A DNA stretch of 64,000 bases from Gliomastix tumulicola (lineage: Eukaryota; Ascomycota; Sordariomycetes; Hypocreales; Bionectriaceae). Location: contig BCHX01000003.1 of assembly GCA_001599755.1 (NCBI GenBank), forward strand, positions 5,249,355-5,313,354, read 5' to 3'. The position numbers were made by a program, and so were the translations under genes. Shown here one piece after another: positions 23,572-34,987 of this stretch. Numbering within the stretch: position 1 is the stretch's first letter; each line of letters begins with the position of its first letter. The notes under the pieces were generated by a model that saw nothing but the letters and a program-made list of their open reading frames with translations, did no database searches and was not told where the DNA came from.

Positions 23572-25185
23572 GTAGACTACTCCCCCATTGAACGGTGCAC
23601 TCTCCTGGAGCTGAATTTGAACCCTGGATGACAGAGGGAAGAGTTGAACTTTCGCGACAGGGGTTAGTACTAGAAGGCTCAATTAACTCATGCAAGAGGA
23701 CTCGTGATGTTCGTTTGGTGGGTAGTTGGCCATGGCACCGCCGCACTGTCTATACGCAAGCGGTGCAACGATGCGTGTAAGGCGGTCGGGGGTAGTAGCT
23801 CCGAGTCTGAGCAGATATAACTGAACGAGCTGAAGGGTAGTATTTAGGCACACTGAGCTATGATTCTACACATTGTGATGAAGGCGTCCCAAGTGAAAAT
23901 GGTCGGTTGGTTTGGAGGACAGGTCATATGTTGGTTCATTAGTAACACGCTTCTGCCAAGCACGCACGGCAGCCGACGCAAGGGGGTTTCCTTACCAGAG
24001 ATAGCAGACTTAAACCCTCTCGGGCCTTGTTCTACCTGGCTCTTATACCATGTGGTGTGATGTCGCTAGAGCGTTCCGCGTGCCCGTCTCTGCCACCATT
24101 GTGGTTTATCCTTTCTTTTCTTTTTTTCTTTTTACCTCCATCATGTACTTTACGAGCGACACCTCGCAGGCTATTCCTTAAATTACTAATATGAATGCAT
24201 ACCCATTTACCCCGAAGGTCCCCAATGGACCTATTCAGAAATACGAATCAGACGCAGACACCTGACGCCCAAGGACGTGATGACTATCACGACGTGGTAT
24301 ATCGGAATGGTTAATGATCCTAGTGTATGTATACTACGGAAAGATGGGCAAGTTTGGCCATACAATACAAAAACCATTTCCGCAGGATGTTGTATCTAAA
24401 TCACGCTTCCTTCCTTCTTAGACAAAGTAATCTTCACACCTCCAGGCACCACGGCAGTGGAAACTCGATCAGGATCGTAAATGACCATGATGGCCTTGAG
24501 CGTCCGCCAGTTCCTTACCCCGTACGCTAGACAGCCTCGGTGATTTAGGGCAGCTGTATATGACCAAGGTGCATAAACGGGTGTGGTTCGAGACCTGCCA
24601 CAGAAAGCCTCTCTCTTATCTTGGCGTTGGCTAAGGCGTGTGCCCCAAGCACACGTTCGTCGTCTTCAGGGCTCGACCGCGATGAGATAGCCATCGTGCT
24701 TAGACTCACGATGTTAGTGACCTTATCAATGGGCATGGCCCCTTCGTAGCGGAGGGCAAATTGGACTGGACGGTCCTGAAAAATGGGAATCGCGAGCTGC
24801 ACATCCTCCGTACACCGCGGAGTAAAGCTACACTGCGGCCCTAGATACTTCGTTGAGGTCCAAGAGTCGGTGAAAATGGAACCACGGCAAGTCAGAAGTC
24901 AGAAGGTTGGAGAGACATTTAGATCTTGAACGAACGAGAACATAGGAAGCGACCGTTCTCAAAGATTAGTGTCTTAAGGATACAAGGGTAAAGCCAATCT
25001 TCTCTGGACAGCCACCTTCACCTTTGTATATTTACCGTGTCCAAGAGGCCGCATAGCACATGCGCTGGCTAGTAAGCATGATTATTGTCAAGGCCGTTGA
25101 CGTATCTCTTGCTTTCAACCCCAAGGTAGCCATCTATTGCACATGATACAAGCCGAATTCCGAGATCGAGCTAGCAGAGTGAAAT
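23572..25185. other. Intergenic, about 1.6 kb, with unassigned short frames
   Basis: Lies 3' of both the DHA1 transporter and the BBE-type oxidase, so there is little reason for promoters here. A minus-strand frame at 24545-24802 (about 85 codons) is gene-like in composition but matches no family I recognise. A T-rich tract TTTCTTTTCTTTTTTTCTTTTT lies at about 24112-24133. A GGTTCAAATTC box (minus strand, about 23613-23623) resembles a tRNA B-box, but no cloverleaf can be built around it. Confidence 0.4.
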
Positions 25186-26868
25186 CTAATACCCCAATTT
25201 GAAGCCTCCCCAATTGAGTCGAGTGAAGACCAAATCATGGTCGTAACGATCTCGAATCTGTCGCATCTTGTCGAAATTGTGGTTGCCGTAATGCCGAAAC
25301 ACCTCCTGCGTCTCACCAGCGTCCCCCATGTAGATGAACTCGGTGCTGAGACCTTTCTCCTTGTTCATCTGATGAAAGAGATCCATCAGAGATTTGTTCC
25401 ACGAAGTGATCCTCAAATCATCTTGCTCGAGCTCCCAGGACGTAGCTAATTGAAACCCTGGCTTGGTTGTAAGTATGAGTTGGCTAGACAGGGGAGTTCT
25501 CACCTACATATGTATGACTGATCGTCATCCAGGCCGAACGTGTTACCAATGCCGTTGGTCTTGGCGACCGTGGCGGCTGTGCGAGGAACAAGGTTGAGAA
25601 CAAAAGTAGGGAAGAGCCCTTTGACATCAGCCACATCCTCGAGCGCCGCCCGCCAGATTTGATAGATTTTATAAAGCTGGACTGCGTCGGGCTTGATTGT
25701 ATGATGCTCAAAGGCAATGCTATAGCCATCATTAGCCAACGATATTGTACCTTCAAGAGAAAGCTCCGCAACTCCATCAACTGACCGGAACATCTGATTG
25801 GGCGTCTCAAACTGTGAGTGCCATGTGGCTGGCTCGGTGACGTTGTGCATCCTGCGAAGCGCCGGAATTTCGGTAAAGCTTGAGAAATGCGAGGGTGGGA
25901 TGCTTTCTCCTTCCTGCAAGCCAAAGACCTGGGGTGTCAAGGTCTTGGTTGAGACATTGTAGTTGATGTTGATGACAGCTCCTGCGCCCACCGACGCATC
26001 GTCAGAAAGTGCCATATCACAAGCTGCAGCAATAAATCGTTCGACCATCGCTTCCTCAAACACTTGATAGGTGCTGCTGACGACAGGGACGGAGTAGGTC
26101 TGCAACACAAACTTCGTCACAACGCCGAAATTGTTTGCTCCTCCCTTGAGAGCCCAGAAAAGATCAGGGTTCGTCCTCGAGTTGGCCACAACCATGGTGC
26201 CATTACCAAGCACGACGTCGTAGCTCAGAACGTTGTCCATGGAGAATCCGTATTTGTTCAAAAAGTAGCCCACACCGCCGATCAAGGTAAGCCCGGGAAC
26301 GCCGATGGTTTTGAGGCGGCCACCGATGGCATAACGACCAAAGGGAGCCAATGCCGAATACACGTCAACCCATTTGTTGCCTGGTCCGACCTCGACGGAA
26401 TGATCTGTCTCCGAATACTTGATGTTGTCCAGATGGTTCAGCGCGAGCAGGACACCATGATTGATACTATTCGAGCCGGGCACCTGTGAACGAATTAGGT
26501 ATTAACAATCTCACTGACAAGAGCTGGTAACGGCGTTGATCTGGTGGACTTGCATTCATATGACCTCCACCGCGAATAGCGAATTCGGCATCACAAGCAT
26601 GGATTGCCGTCACAGCGGCCGCAACATGATCGTCTGCTGTAGGGAGGAAGATGCATGACGGGGAAAGGTTCGATCTTTTGTCCCAGAAGTTTGTCCTCTC
26701 AATGTCGTATTCAGGAGTACCGGGTGTGAGCGTCAAGTTGGAGTATGCTGTGAGAAGGCGTTGGCAGGCGCAATGGGTCCCGTTGGGTGATAGAACGGCG
26801 CGATCAGGAGTGGTGGCTTGGCAGAGGGTGGCAGCGGCCAGCCAGATGAAGAGCGGTACAAGCTGCAT
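25186..26868 (-). CDS. Secreted FAD-linked oxidoreductase, berberine-bridge-enzyme-like
   Basis: Oxidises an alcohol, sugar or aromatic substrate using covalently bound FAD, probably outside the cell; the exact substrate is unknown. Three minus-strand exons, 26868-26554, 26483-25508 and 25445-25186, give 516 aa. A signal peptide occupies residues 1-18 ('MQLVPLFIWLAAATLCQA'). The PCMH-type FAD domain shows 'FAIRGGGHMNVPGSNSI' across intron 1, with the His used for covalent flavin attachment in this family. 'VGPGNKWVDVYSALAPFG' and 'GLTLIGGVGYF' follow; the second covalent Cys of bicovalent members is absent. 'ALKGGANNFGVVTKF' is a classic BBE motif. The C-terminal domain ends in 'YHDHDLVFTRLNWGGFKLGY' type sequence. 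Intron 1 appears to use a GC donor (GCAAGT) with a CAG acceptor. It stands at the edge of the aromatic cluster. Confidence 0.85.
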
Positions 26869-29036
26869 GTCGAGAACGTGTGAAGTTGCGTGTACGATGT
26901 AAGGGTTGACGTACGGAATATCTCAGCGCCTGGGGGCAGGGCCTCCAATTTAAAGCTGTTTCCGTGCCGCGGCCGAGTTCGAGCATAAGGGGTTGAACGA
27001 ACACGAAGAAACTACCCAGCCAGTGATCTTCCCGATCAGAGCCACGTAAGATGATGATGACGTTTCCGGTGACGCCCGCTGCGGCTTAGAATTAGACACA
27101 TATTGATTCATGCAATGTATGTACCGGCAGTCAGTGTTTCCCGTGAAACATTCTAACTTTGGGTAGTGCGCCCTCGGTTTCGGTTTCGCTCTAGCTTTCG
27201 GACTGGCGCTGGAATGACCTAAATCTCGGGATTGTTCTGCCTAGTTTGGGCATATAAGCCGCCCCGTCGATCTTAGTTCACCGGTACTTGAGTGAAGCGT
27301 GCGCTGTGGATATTCATGACCAGACTGGGCTGTCTCATTTGCAGTAATTTCGCGTCTTATGCAACACTCAGTGTTTTCCCGACTTAGCTACGCTTATTCA
27401 CAGTGTCAACATCATGCTGAAGCTACACCGCCAGCTACCTCGTAGAGAGATGGTTCCCGTTTCACGACGTAATATCCGCTTCATTCAACGACCCGCTCAC
27501 ATTCTAGCTGATGGAGACGGAGAACCCGCCTCGAGCAATAAATCCAGCGACAGAGCCAGGAGCTATGATGCTTGACATAGCGGGAGGAAGGTGAGCGGTG
27601 CTGGGGTGGCTTTGGATCAAGTCCGTGAACAACGCGGAAACATATTGAAAGTTGCTGTCAATCTGGAAAGGACCGCTGACACTGTACTTAGACAAGATTG
27701 TGCACCGAGTGCTTGCCCAAAAGGACCTCAATCAGCCAGAACGAAGCGTACCCGTCGAAGATGTGGGTGAAGCATGCCGCAATCCATGCCTGGGCCTGTC
27801 AGGTGAGCCCGTCGTTTGCGAAGCGGAGTACATACACGATGGTGGCGACGGTGTTTCTCGTCGTGAGTGAATAATCGGGACCTGTGTCGCGATGGCAGAC
27901 GCTTCGTTACCAAGCCATCCTCGTTCTGGATAAGCTCTTGTAGCAAAATGTGCTCCTTGAAAGCAATGCAGTCCACTCAGTATTCGAACCAATGTCAGCG
28001 GTGAGTATCTATGCTTCTTTTCGGAACTTGAGTGCGCGACCCAAAACAAACCATGGTGTTACAGTCTTGACATGCCGCAACCACGTCCGACCATTCCTGT
28101 CCGTTGTAGGTGTACGATGAGCCGGAGAGGCAGTGGAGAAGATAAGACCGACGATGCTCACGCTTTGTTTGTCAAGTCCGAACTCAACCATGATATATCG
28201 TAATTACCAGGAGTGTCGCGACCCGGCCGAGCCCATGGTGGCGGTAGGTGCACACTATCAAGCGCTTCTTTGATAGCTGCGGAGCTAAGATGCTATGAGG
28301 CGATACAATCGACAGTTTCTGCCGAAGTTGTAGACCTAATCGTACTCATTACTCGTGAGTTCATTCTGTTCAGTGGCAAATCAAAGCAAGGGAAGGATGA
28401 CCAAGTCGGTGACTACGCCAAGTTCTTATGGTAGTGGTTTGGAGATACAGCTGCGAGCCCAATTGAACCATGAACAGCTGGAACGAAGAGTTTTAGACAT
28501 GTAAATACACAAAGGCCCTGCATCTTTCTGTTTCTCTAAATATACCTTGTCCTTTGAACTCAACAGCAAGCACGTCACACCACTATGAAGTGGTGAGAGC
28601 CCGAGACTCACTTCTTATAAGCCTGTAGGTGCCGGCGAGACTATCGACTGATCTTGGACAAATCAGCCTAGAAGAATACATCAACCTCATAAGAATGCCC
28701 ATTTGTGCCTCTCATCCCAACCTCCGTCCACAGTCACTCCATCATAGGCTCCGACAGCGTAATTGATAGCTGAGCAGCAATTGGCCTCCAATCAGATCAC
28801 TTATGAAGCTTGGATGAATCAACTTAGAGGAAGACAAGCAAAAAATAATAACTCGGTCTCAACTAGCATCACGAGCCAACTCGACGCTCTGTCGTATCAT
28901 GCACTAGGTCTCAACAAAGAATTGGGGGACGTCGCAAATATCAACCGAATACAAAACCACTCATCAAATTTCACCATGACTAAATACAAATACAAACGCA
29001 CAACATTTCGAAATGCACAATACTTCAGGTACATTA
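26869..29036. other. Intergenic, about 2.2 kb, with decayed coding-like segments
   Basis: The first part (26869-27300) is the oxidase promoter. Between about 27500 and 28200 the minus strand carries protein-like stretches in shifting frames, for example 'ATIVYVLRFANDGLT' then 'WIAACFTHIFDGYASFWLIE' and 'FQIDSNFQYVSALFTDLIQS', interrupted by stops. This looks like a degraded gene, but I do not recognise the family. 28200-29036 holds nothing recognisable. Confidence 0.35.
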
Positions 29037-30197
29037 TTAGACCGAGGTGGTCTTCTCCCCAAAGTCCTTTGGAACCTCAGGTCCCCAGACAGAAAAGGGC
29101 CCGACGACATCTCTTCTCGTCTCCGTATGTGTATTCACCACGTCCCCGTCAGCGTAATGCTCGATCTTGAACCCACTCGGGTCAGCCCAATAGTCGAAGA
29201 TCTGGCTGCCAAGTACATGTCGGCCCACCCCCCAGATGCTCTTCCACCCATTCTTCGCCAGCCACTCGTGCCCCAGCAGCTGGGTGTCAAAGTCGGCCAC
29301 TTCGAAGGATGTGTGATGCACGAACGTTTTCTTCACTTCAGGGGGGGCTCGCTGCATGAAGAAGGAATGGTGGTCTGAGAACCTTTCGCCAAGGTCGAGA
29401 TGCATGAAGGTGAGCACATCCATGTTGGAGAAGTCCCAGTGGTAGAGGATATCAGACGGGACGAAGTTGAAGTTGTTTGTGTACCACGCGAGCTCGTTAT
29501 CAAAGTCGGGCACGACATAGCCGAAGTGCCCTAGCTTGTGGACGAGAGCCGGTCCAGGATGGTAGCGCTGGAACTTCCCTATAAGCATTCCCCATGTTAG
29601 ACATCTGCTGTCGGATTATGCTTCTGTTCTTCGGAGACGATTATGCTCACCTTGCCTTGGTTTCGCAAAAGGCGTGTTGTATGGGCCTTGGCTTTCATGG
29701 GTCGCTGTTGGTTCCACGGTAGTGGTCTCGCGCTCCTCTTGACCGTACACGACGTGGAAGAAAGTGTCATCTGGCCGATTGAAGGTGATGATCTTGCCTC
29801 CGCCAGGAGCGTCGTGTAGCGATCCTACGATCGCGCCGTCCAGCTTGGCCGTCTTGTCGAACTCGTGCTGTGAAGCCGCGACGAATGCGACGCCGCCAAA
29901 TCTCTGCTTGCCGTCCTTGCTTTTGGAAGCCACGTAGAGAAACGGATCGATGCCATACCCGCGGAAGTAGACCTTGTCTTTGGTCTTCTGGGCGACCACA
30001 AAGCCAAAGTCGTCGGCGAATTTGGCAAAGTTCGTCAGGTCTGGATGCTCAAAATACACGTGTGCTATGCGGGCAAGTTGAATTTTGGAAGGGTTGTTTG
30101 AAATCGGAGGGATCAACATATCAGGCATGATGGCCTCGCGAATGAATCTGGGCAGTCTCGTGAGCAAAGCGAATAGAAAATTGAAAGCCAACCCCAT
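29037..30197 (-). CDS. Extradiol ring-cleavage dioxygenase (type I, vicinal oxygen chelate fold)
   Basis: Catechol-2,3-dioxygenase-like enzyme predicted to open a catecholic ring next to the two hydroxyls (meta cleavage) with Fe(II). Two minus-strand exons, 30197-29651 and 29578-29037, give 362 aa. The N-lobe starts at 'IQLARIAHVYFEHPDLTNF'. In the catalytic C-lobe the 2-His-1-carboxylate ligands are visible: His200 in 'LGHFGYVV', His271 in 'VHHTSFEV' and Glu322 in 'FKIEHYADGD'. The stretch 'GVGRHVLGSQIFDYWADPSG' leading to Glu322 fits the extradiol dioxygenase signature. An N-terminal hydrophobic segment ('LAFNFLFALLTRLP') is unusual. The start at 30197 is the first ATG giving the whole N-lobe. 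It is divergent from the SDR at 30705, sharing about 500 bp of promoter, and close to the FAD monooxygenase and FAH genes. Confidence 0.88.
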
Positions 30198-30704
30198 GGT
30201 TGAGCTTAGCTTCGAGTAAGTTGAGGAAAACCAGATAAGAGAGGAATCAGCATGATCATTTATATAGGTAGTCGGGTAGCCCAAAGCGACCAGATAACTA
30301 GCGCACCAGTATTGCATTTACCACGGATATACAAGGGAAGACGGACCCTTCAAGCTACCGAACCGACCGCGCCTCTGACTGGGCGAACGACAGTAAGATT
30401 GAAGCGTGGCTGTGAATCGCAGCCCTTGTCGGAGAAACTTTGTCAACGCTCGGAGCGACTCTCGGACGATCCCATTTCCTCCCCCTGCACGCGAACCGGC
30501 TGCTCTGGTGCAACCACATGGCGTTCTAGGCTCAAAGCGGCTTACGAGCATCTCAACGGATTTGAGCAAAGCGAGGTCCAAGGCACGCAATTGATTTAAA
30601 TATCAATGAAAGGTGGCTCCCAAACATGGGCAGTGAATGGATCGCTGCATACCAAAACAAACAAATTACGACAATACGAGCCACCGTCCTTTTAACTAAC
30701 AACA
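30198..30704. promoter_or_regulatory. Divergent promoter, dioxygenase/SDR, with CGGA direct repeats
   Basis: Shared upstream region of two divergently transcribed cluster genes. Three CGGA-containing words in the same orientation occur at 30430-30434 (CGGAG), 30451-30455 (CGGAG) and 30463-30467 (CGGAC). Zn2Cys6 regulators bind CGG triplets and two such regulators are encoded nearby, so these are candidate operator sites; binding is inferred. Confidence 0.4.
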
Positions 30705-31572
30705 ATGACGCTCAAGACACCCGTGGCATTGGTCACTGGCTGCAACAGCGGGATAGGGAAGCAAATCGCCATCGCCCTGGCATCCAAAGACGTGACGGTC
30801 CTCGCCACAGCCAGAAACGTCAACTCCCTCAAGGAGCTGATGGAACAGCACCCCAACATCCAAGCACTACCGCTCAGCCTTGACTCGAATGACAGTATCA
30901 GCGCACTGGGCGGCATGGTCAAGGATCTGACCGGTGGGCGACTCGACATTTTGGTCAACAATGCCGGGACACACTATGCGGCAACGGCGCTAGACATGGA
31001 TGTCGAGGAGGCCGTCAAACTGTTCCAAATCAATGTCTTCGCCGTGATGCGTCTCTGCCAGATGTTCATTCCCATGCTACAGAAGTCACCGCACGGAAAG
31101 ATCGTTCATATTGGTAGCGTCACGCGGAACGTGCCAGTCGTATGGCAGAGCGTGTACAACGCGTCGAAAGCAGCTTTGAGCCAGTACAGCAAGACTCTCC
31201 GTTTGGTAAGAACCACCGCGGACAGTAGGCACCACATGAAGCTAACCACATCCATAAACATCGAAGGAACTCCAACCACTAGGCATAACTGTCATCGAAG
31301 TAGTTACGGGATTTGTCCGCAGCAGCATCTTGAGACACGGGCTTGTCGCTCCCGAGGACTCCCTCTATCTTCCCATCAAGACCACCGTCGAACGGTTCAA
31401 ATATGATGGAAATGCGAACGGCATGCCCGCCGAACAGTACGCTATGTCGGTCGTCAATCAGATGATGCAGAACCAGCCACCCACCGAGATATGGGAGGGT
31501 GCACTGGTCTGGTATCTGCGTTTTATCGTGAATGTGTGCCCTCTGTGGCTGCAGGTTCGTAGGCGAGCTTGA
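30705..31572 (+). CDS. Short-chain dehydrogenase/reductase (AYR1-like classical SDR)
   Basis: NAD(P)-dependent oxidoreductase. Two exons, 30705-31205 and 31267-31572, give 268 aa. Motifs: 'TGCNSGIG' at residues 11-18 (cofactor loop), 'NNAG' at 85-88, catalytic Ser138 in 'IVHIGSVT', Tyr151 and Lys155 in 'YNASK'. The C-terminal half resembles the 1-acyl-dihydroxyacetone-phosphate reductase-like branch ('VYNASKAALSQYSKTLRLELQPLGITV' in pattern, read across the intron), with a hydrophobic C-terminal stretch ('ALVWYLRFIVNVCPLW') that may associate with membranes. In this cluster it could reduce or oxidise an aromatic side chain or a ring-cleavage product, but AYR1-like enzymes have varied substrates. 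It is divergent from the dioxygenase gene. Confidence 0.85.
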
Positions 31573-32378
31573 TTTTATTGCTTCTTTCTCCCTTGGCTGA
31601 CTTAACTCTTAGAACTGGATCTATTACCGCAAGTTCAATCTGCGTCTGCTTCGACAATAAAATTTTGTACCTTGGTCTTGGTCTGCAATACCGATCCTAC
31701 GGAAAGACGTTTTCACACAAAGCCTCTTGGAAGACCAAGTTAAGAAGGAAAACAGTGCATCTCCCATGGCACCACACGAGTCCAGTGAGAAAGGACTGAA
31801 GGAGGCGGATGTGGCGATCAAAGTAGCAGCCCGTGGAACATGATCGTATCATCCTTTGAACAATCACAAATGCCTTGGGCTCTTACTACTGTAGCTAGAG
31901 ATCACGATGTCATACTTTAATGCCGATCTCTTTAAAGCTTTATATGTATTTGTGTAGCCCTTTGGCCACTTGCATTGTGGTATCGTGATGGAGGTAACCT
32001 ACAATCGGTACTACTACGTTACCATCTTAGATGTCTCGAACCTTCTGTACCTGCGATAAAGCAGATGAATGTACGCGAAAGATTATGGATGTCCAGTGCG
32101 CCGATATTCCATATTCTATCACCTCGGCAAGTCTCGGCCGCCGAGTCTGCCGGAGCAATATGCCCACTGGGCCGGAGGATCTTCACTCAATCCGGGGTCG
32201 AGTCTCGGAGGAACCTTTTCTGGGGCCGTCTGCCTCTGCCTCTCCATAGCCACCGCACCGCCAAGAGGCGCTTAGACCCGAGCCATCTGTCAGCTGTTAT
32301 TTATCACTTCATTCGCCTGCGATACTATCTGTGTCCGTGGCGCGATCAGAGCACCTTGACACACCATCAAAAGCCGTG
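31573..32378. promoter_or_regulatory. Upstream region of the FAD monooxygenase with a CGG-N3-CCG palindrome and shared 15-mer
   Basis: About 800 bp between SDR and monooxygenase. A perfect inverted repeat CTCGG-CCG-CCGAG lies at 32133-32145, the CGG/CCG arrangement bound by Zn2Cys6 dimers. The word GGCCGGAGGATCTTC at 32170-32184 recurs exactly at 36305-36319 in the FAH/regulator promoter. Both are about 190-250 bp upstream of the monooxygenase ATG. No gene is seen in the region. Confidence 0.5.
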
Positions 32379-34420
32379 ATGGAAGAGACACCGGTTATCA
32401 TTGTCGGGGCTGGCCCGGCTGGTCTTGCCCTTGCCCTTGCCCTTGCGAGGTTCCAAGTCAAAGTGAGTAGGCATGCTCACCATCCCGGGATCGCATGTCA
32501 TCAGTTTCTGATGGAGTATACAGTCTGTGATCTTAGAGAAGGAAAAGGAAATCACTACCGATCCCCGTGGTGTGTACTTGACAGGGGATTGCATTCGCAT
32601 TTTCCACGACCTCGGCATCGGCGATGACTTGCCAAAAATCGGTTGTCGTAAGTCGAAGCGTCGAGGATGTTGGATAGAAGCCATTGGGGGCTACTGGCTG
32701 ACTTGAGCGAATCACAGAGGTGCAGGATATCAACTTCCACCAGTCGAACTTCCAGAACAAGCGATTCTTCGCTATAAACATTGGATCTTCTCTGGAACAA
32801 TCGTTGCCCGAAGGACTCCTACAGATACAACCTTTGCTCGGTAAGCATCTCACTTAATCCTCTCAGCGATACAAGCGAGCGCAGTGATCTGACCTGCACT
32901 AAGAGGGTGCGTTGACGAGGAGAATACAACAGTCCCAATACTGCACGCTTCGCAAAGGCTGCAGGGTCACCGGCCTGATTGCCGAGGAACCGCCGATTAT
33001 CGAATACGAGAATGAGAACGGAGCAAAGTACCAAATAAAGGGACAGTGGCTTATCGGGGCCGACGGCAAGGTCGGCATCGTGCGAAAGCACTTCCTGGAG
33101 CCGGCTGCGAATATCAAGCAGGAAACAGGCCTCTATCCCTATGATGGGACATGGATCGCGGCCAACCTACGCATAACATTGCCGACTCCGGAGACACACC
33201 CTGGCCTCCCTCTATGGAACCTCGGGTTCACGCCTGAGGAGGTTCACGATCTATACTGGCCCACCGGCTGGCACTTCTGCAGCCCGCCTGGGAAGCCCAC
33301 GGCCACAGGCCGCATAGGACCGCACGAGATGAGGCTTTGGCGTCACGAATTCCGCCAGGACGCCTGGGATGACTCGATGGACCCCCATGCTCTCATGTGG
33401 GAGCACATCACGCCGATGATCACACGTGACCGGGACGCTGCTGGCCACAGATTCGGCGGTCCCGTCCCCTATCCCGCCGACTGCATCGAGGTTCTGCGCT
33501 GCCGGCCTTTCCGGTTTACCCACAAGGTCGTCAATCAATGGTTTCACAAAAGGACCATACTCATCGGCGATGCGGCACACGTTTTCCCGCCATTCGCCGG
33601 CCAAGGCATCGCAAGCGGCGTGCGCGACGCTCACCAGCTCGCCTGGCGCCTGTCGCTTCTGCTGTCGGGGAGTCGACCGCCGAGCAAGGCATCAGAGGAG
33701 CGCATTCTATACGCTTGGGCTGCCGAGCGGCGCAAGAGTGTCGACGACGCGGCCATGTTCTCCATTTTGAATGGGCGTGTGTGCAATGGCCAGCCATCAT
33801 ACTGGCTCCTTGCAGTGCTGTGGCTGAAGACCGCGATGAATCAGGTACCCAGCCTTGAGAGGTGGCTCGATGTCCAACGCATACAAGAGCGACGAGGATT
33901 CACCCCCGTTGTCGGCGGTTTCTTTGTCAAAGACTCCGACGGAGGGGCCCGACTGGCTCAGGTGCCCGTTCAGTCCTCGTTTCTGCAGGTTTCTCTGTCA
34001 GACAGTCTCCTACATCGCCCGAGCAGTATCTTCACGCTCATTGTGATCGTAACAGATACTGATGACCTCCAGAAACTGTACGAAGATGCCCAGACCGCCA
34101 CCAAAGATGCCTCCCTCGACCCATCAGTCTTGTCGGACGACTCAATCGTCATTCTTGATACCCGATCTGCACGTGCAGCCTCCACGGTTTCTGGAATCAA
34201 GGATGATGGCTGGAAGCATCAAAACAAGGTTTTCACTGCTGTTGAAGGAGAGAAACTGGCCACGAACGAAAGTCAGGAGACCATATATAGAAGTCGACTC
34301 GGCAGGTATACAAAGTTCGCCATCCTGCGGCCAGACTTCTTTGTCTTTGCGGCTGCGAGAGATGCCATGTCCTTGGCCAAGATTCTAACGGATCTGAAGG
34401 AGAGAACTTCAACCGCTTGA
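32379..34420 (+). CDS. FAD-dependent aromatic hydroxylase (phenol 2-monooxygenase/MhpA type)
   Basis: Group A flavoprotein monooxygenase expected to add a hydroxyl ortho to a phenolic hydroxyl with NAD(P)H and O2, making the catechol for the extradiol enzyme. Four exons, 32379-32462, 32524-32647, 32718-32840 and 32904-34420, give 615 aa. The dinucleotide motif 'IIVGAGPAGLAL' lies at residues 7-18. 'VILEKEKEITTDPRGVYL' follows, then the DG motif in 'WLIGADGKVG' (about 161) and the FAD-binding GD motif in 'ILIGDAAHVFPPFAGQG' (about 331). A thioredoxin-like C-terminal domain of about 200 residues, as in phenol hydroxylases, follows. The first three exons are short, and their splicing restores an unbroken FAD domain. 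It has the shared 15-mer upstream. Confidence 0.88.
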
Positions 34421-34987
34421 GTGTGTCGGAGCGGAAGGTTGCTTGTACGTGAGGAGATCCAACGGATCAACTTGTCTCATATTTCATACGATTCCTTCTT
34501 CCTTTTAGTTTCCTTTGGTGTGATATCTCGGAACGAGGAGAGAGAGAGAGAGCGTGCCTGAGCTCGATTTTATACAGTCTGCCAGCCATTAATATCAGCA
34601 TCATCATATAAAAGGATCCGGGATTACTATAGGTAAAGAGCCATGATCGTGTGGTTAAGGGATCGTAAACTTTGCCTTGTAAACCCTTCATTTGACACTA
34701 CACTAAGTAAACTACCTGCGCTTTTAGTATCTAATCCCATAAGACGACGAGAGCCCCGCGGTTTGTGGTGTAATCAGTTAAATTTGCAGTGAGGTGCATT
34801 CCTAAATCCAAGTCTAAGTAATCTAATGTCTGGGCGAAGACTGACGATCTATACGGACTACGACCACCGAGTGACTACTCCAATAACGACCATTTGCACG
34901 CTCACTATAATCCTAGTCAACCAACTCACACTTCGAAACCGTTAGCTTCAGCCAGTTTACCCAGGCAGATCATTGTAGGACAAACCC
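34421..34987. other. Intergenic between convergent genes
   Basis: About 570 bp where the monooxygenase and the FAH gene end tail-to-tail. It contains a GAGAGAGAGAGAG dinucleotide run at about 34540-34552. No gene is recognised; it presumably holds both terminators. Confidence 0.4.

Noticed and set aside
23600..23660. tRNA suggested by a GGTTCAAATTC box
   Set aside because: No acceptor, D-arm or anticodon stem can be formed around it on either strand.
24545..24802. 85-codon minus-strand frame as a gene
   Set aside because: Composition is gene-like, but there is no recognisable family, no clear upstream exon and no supporting context.
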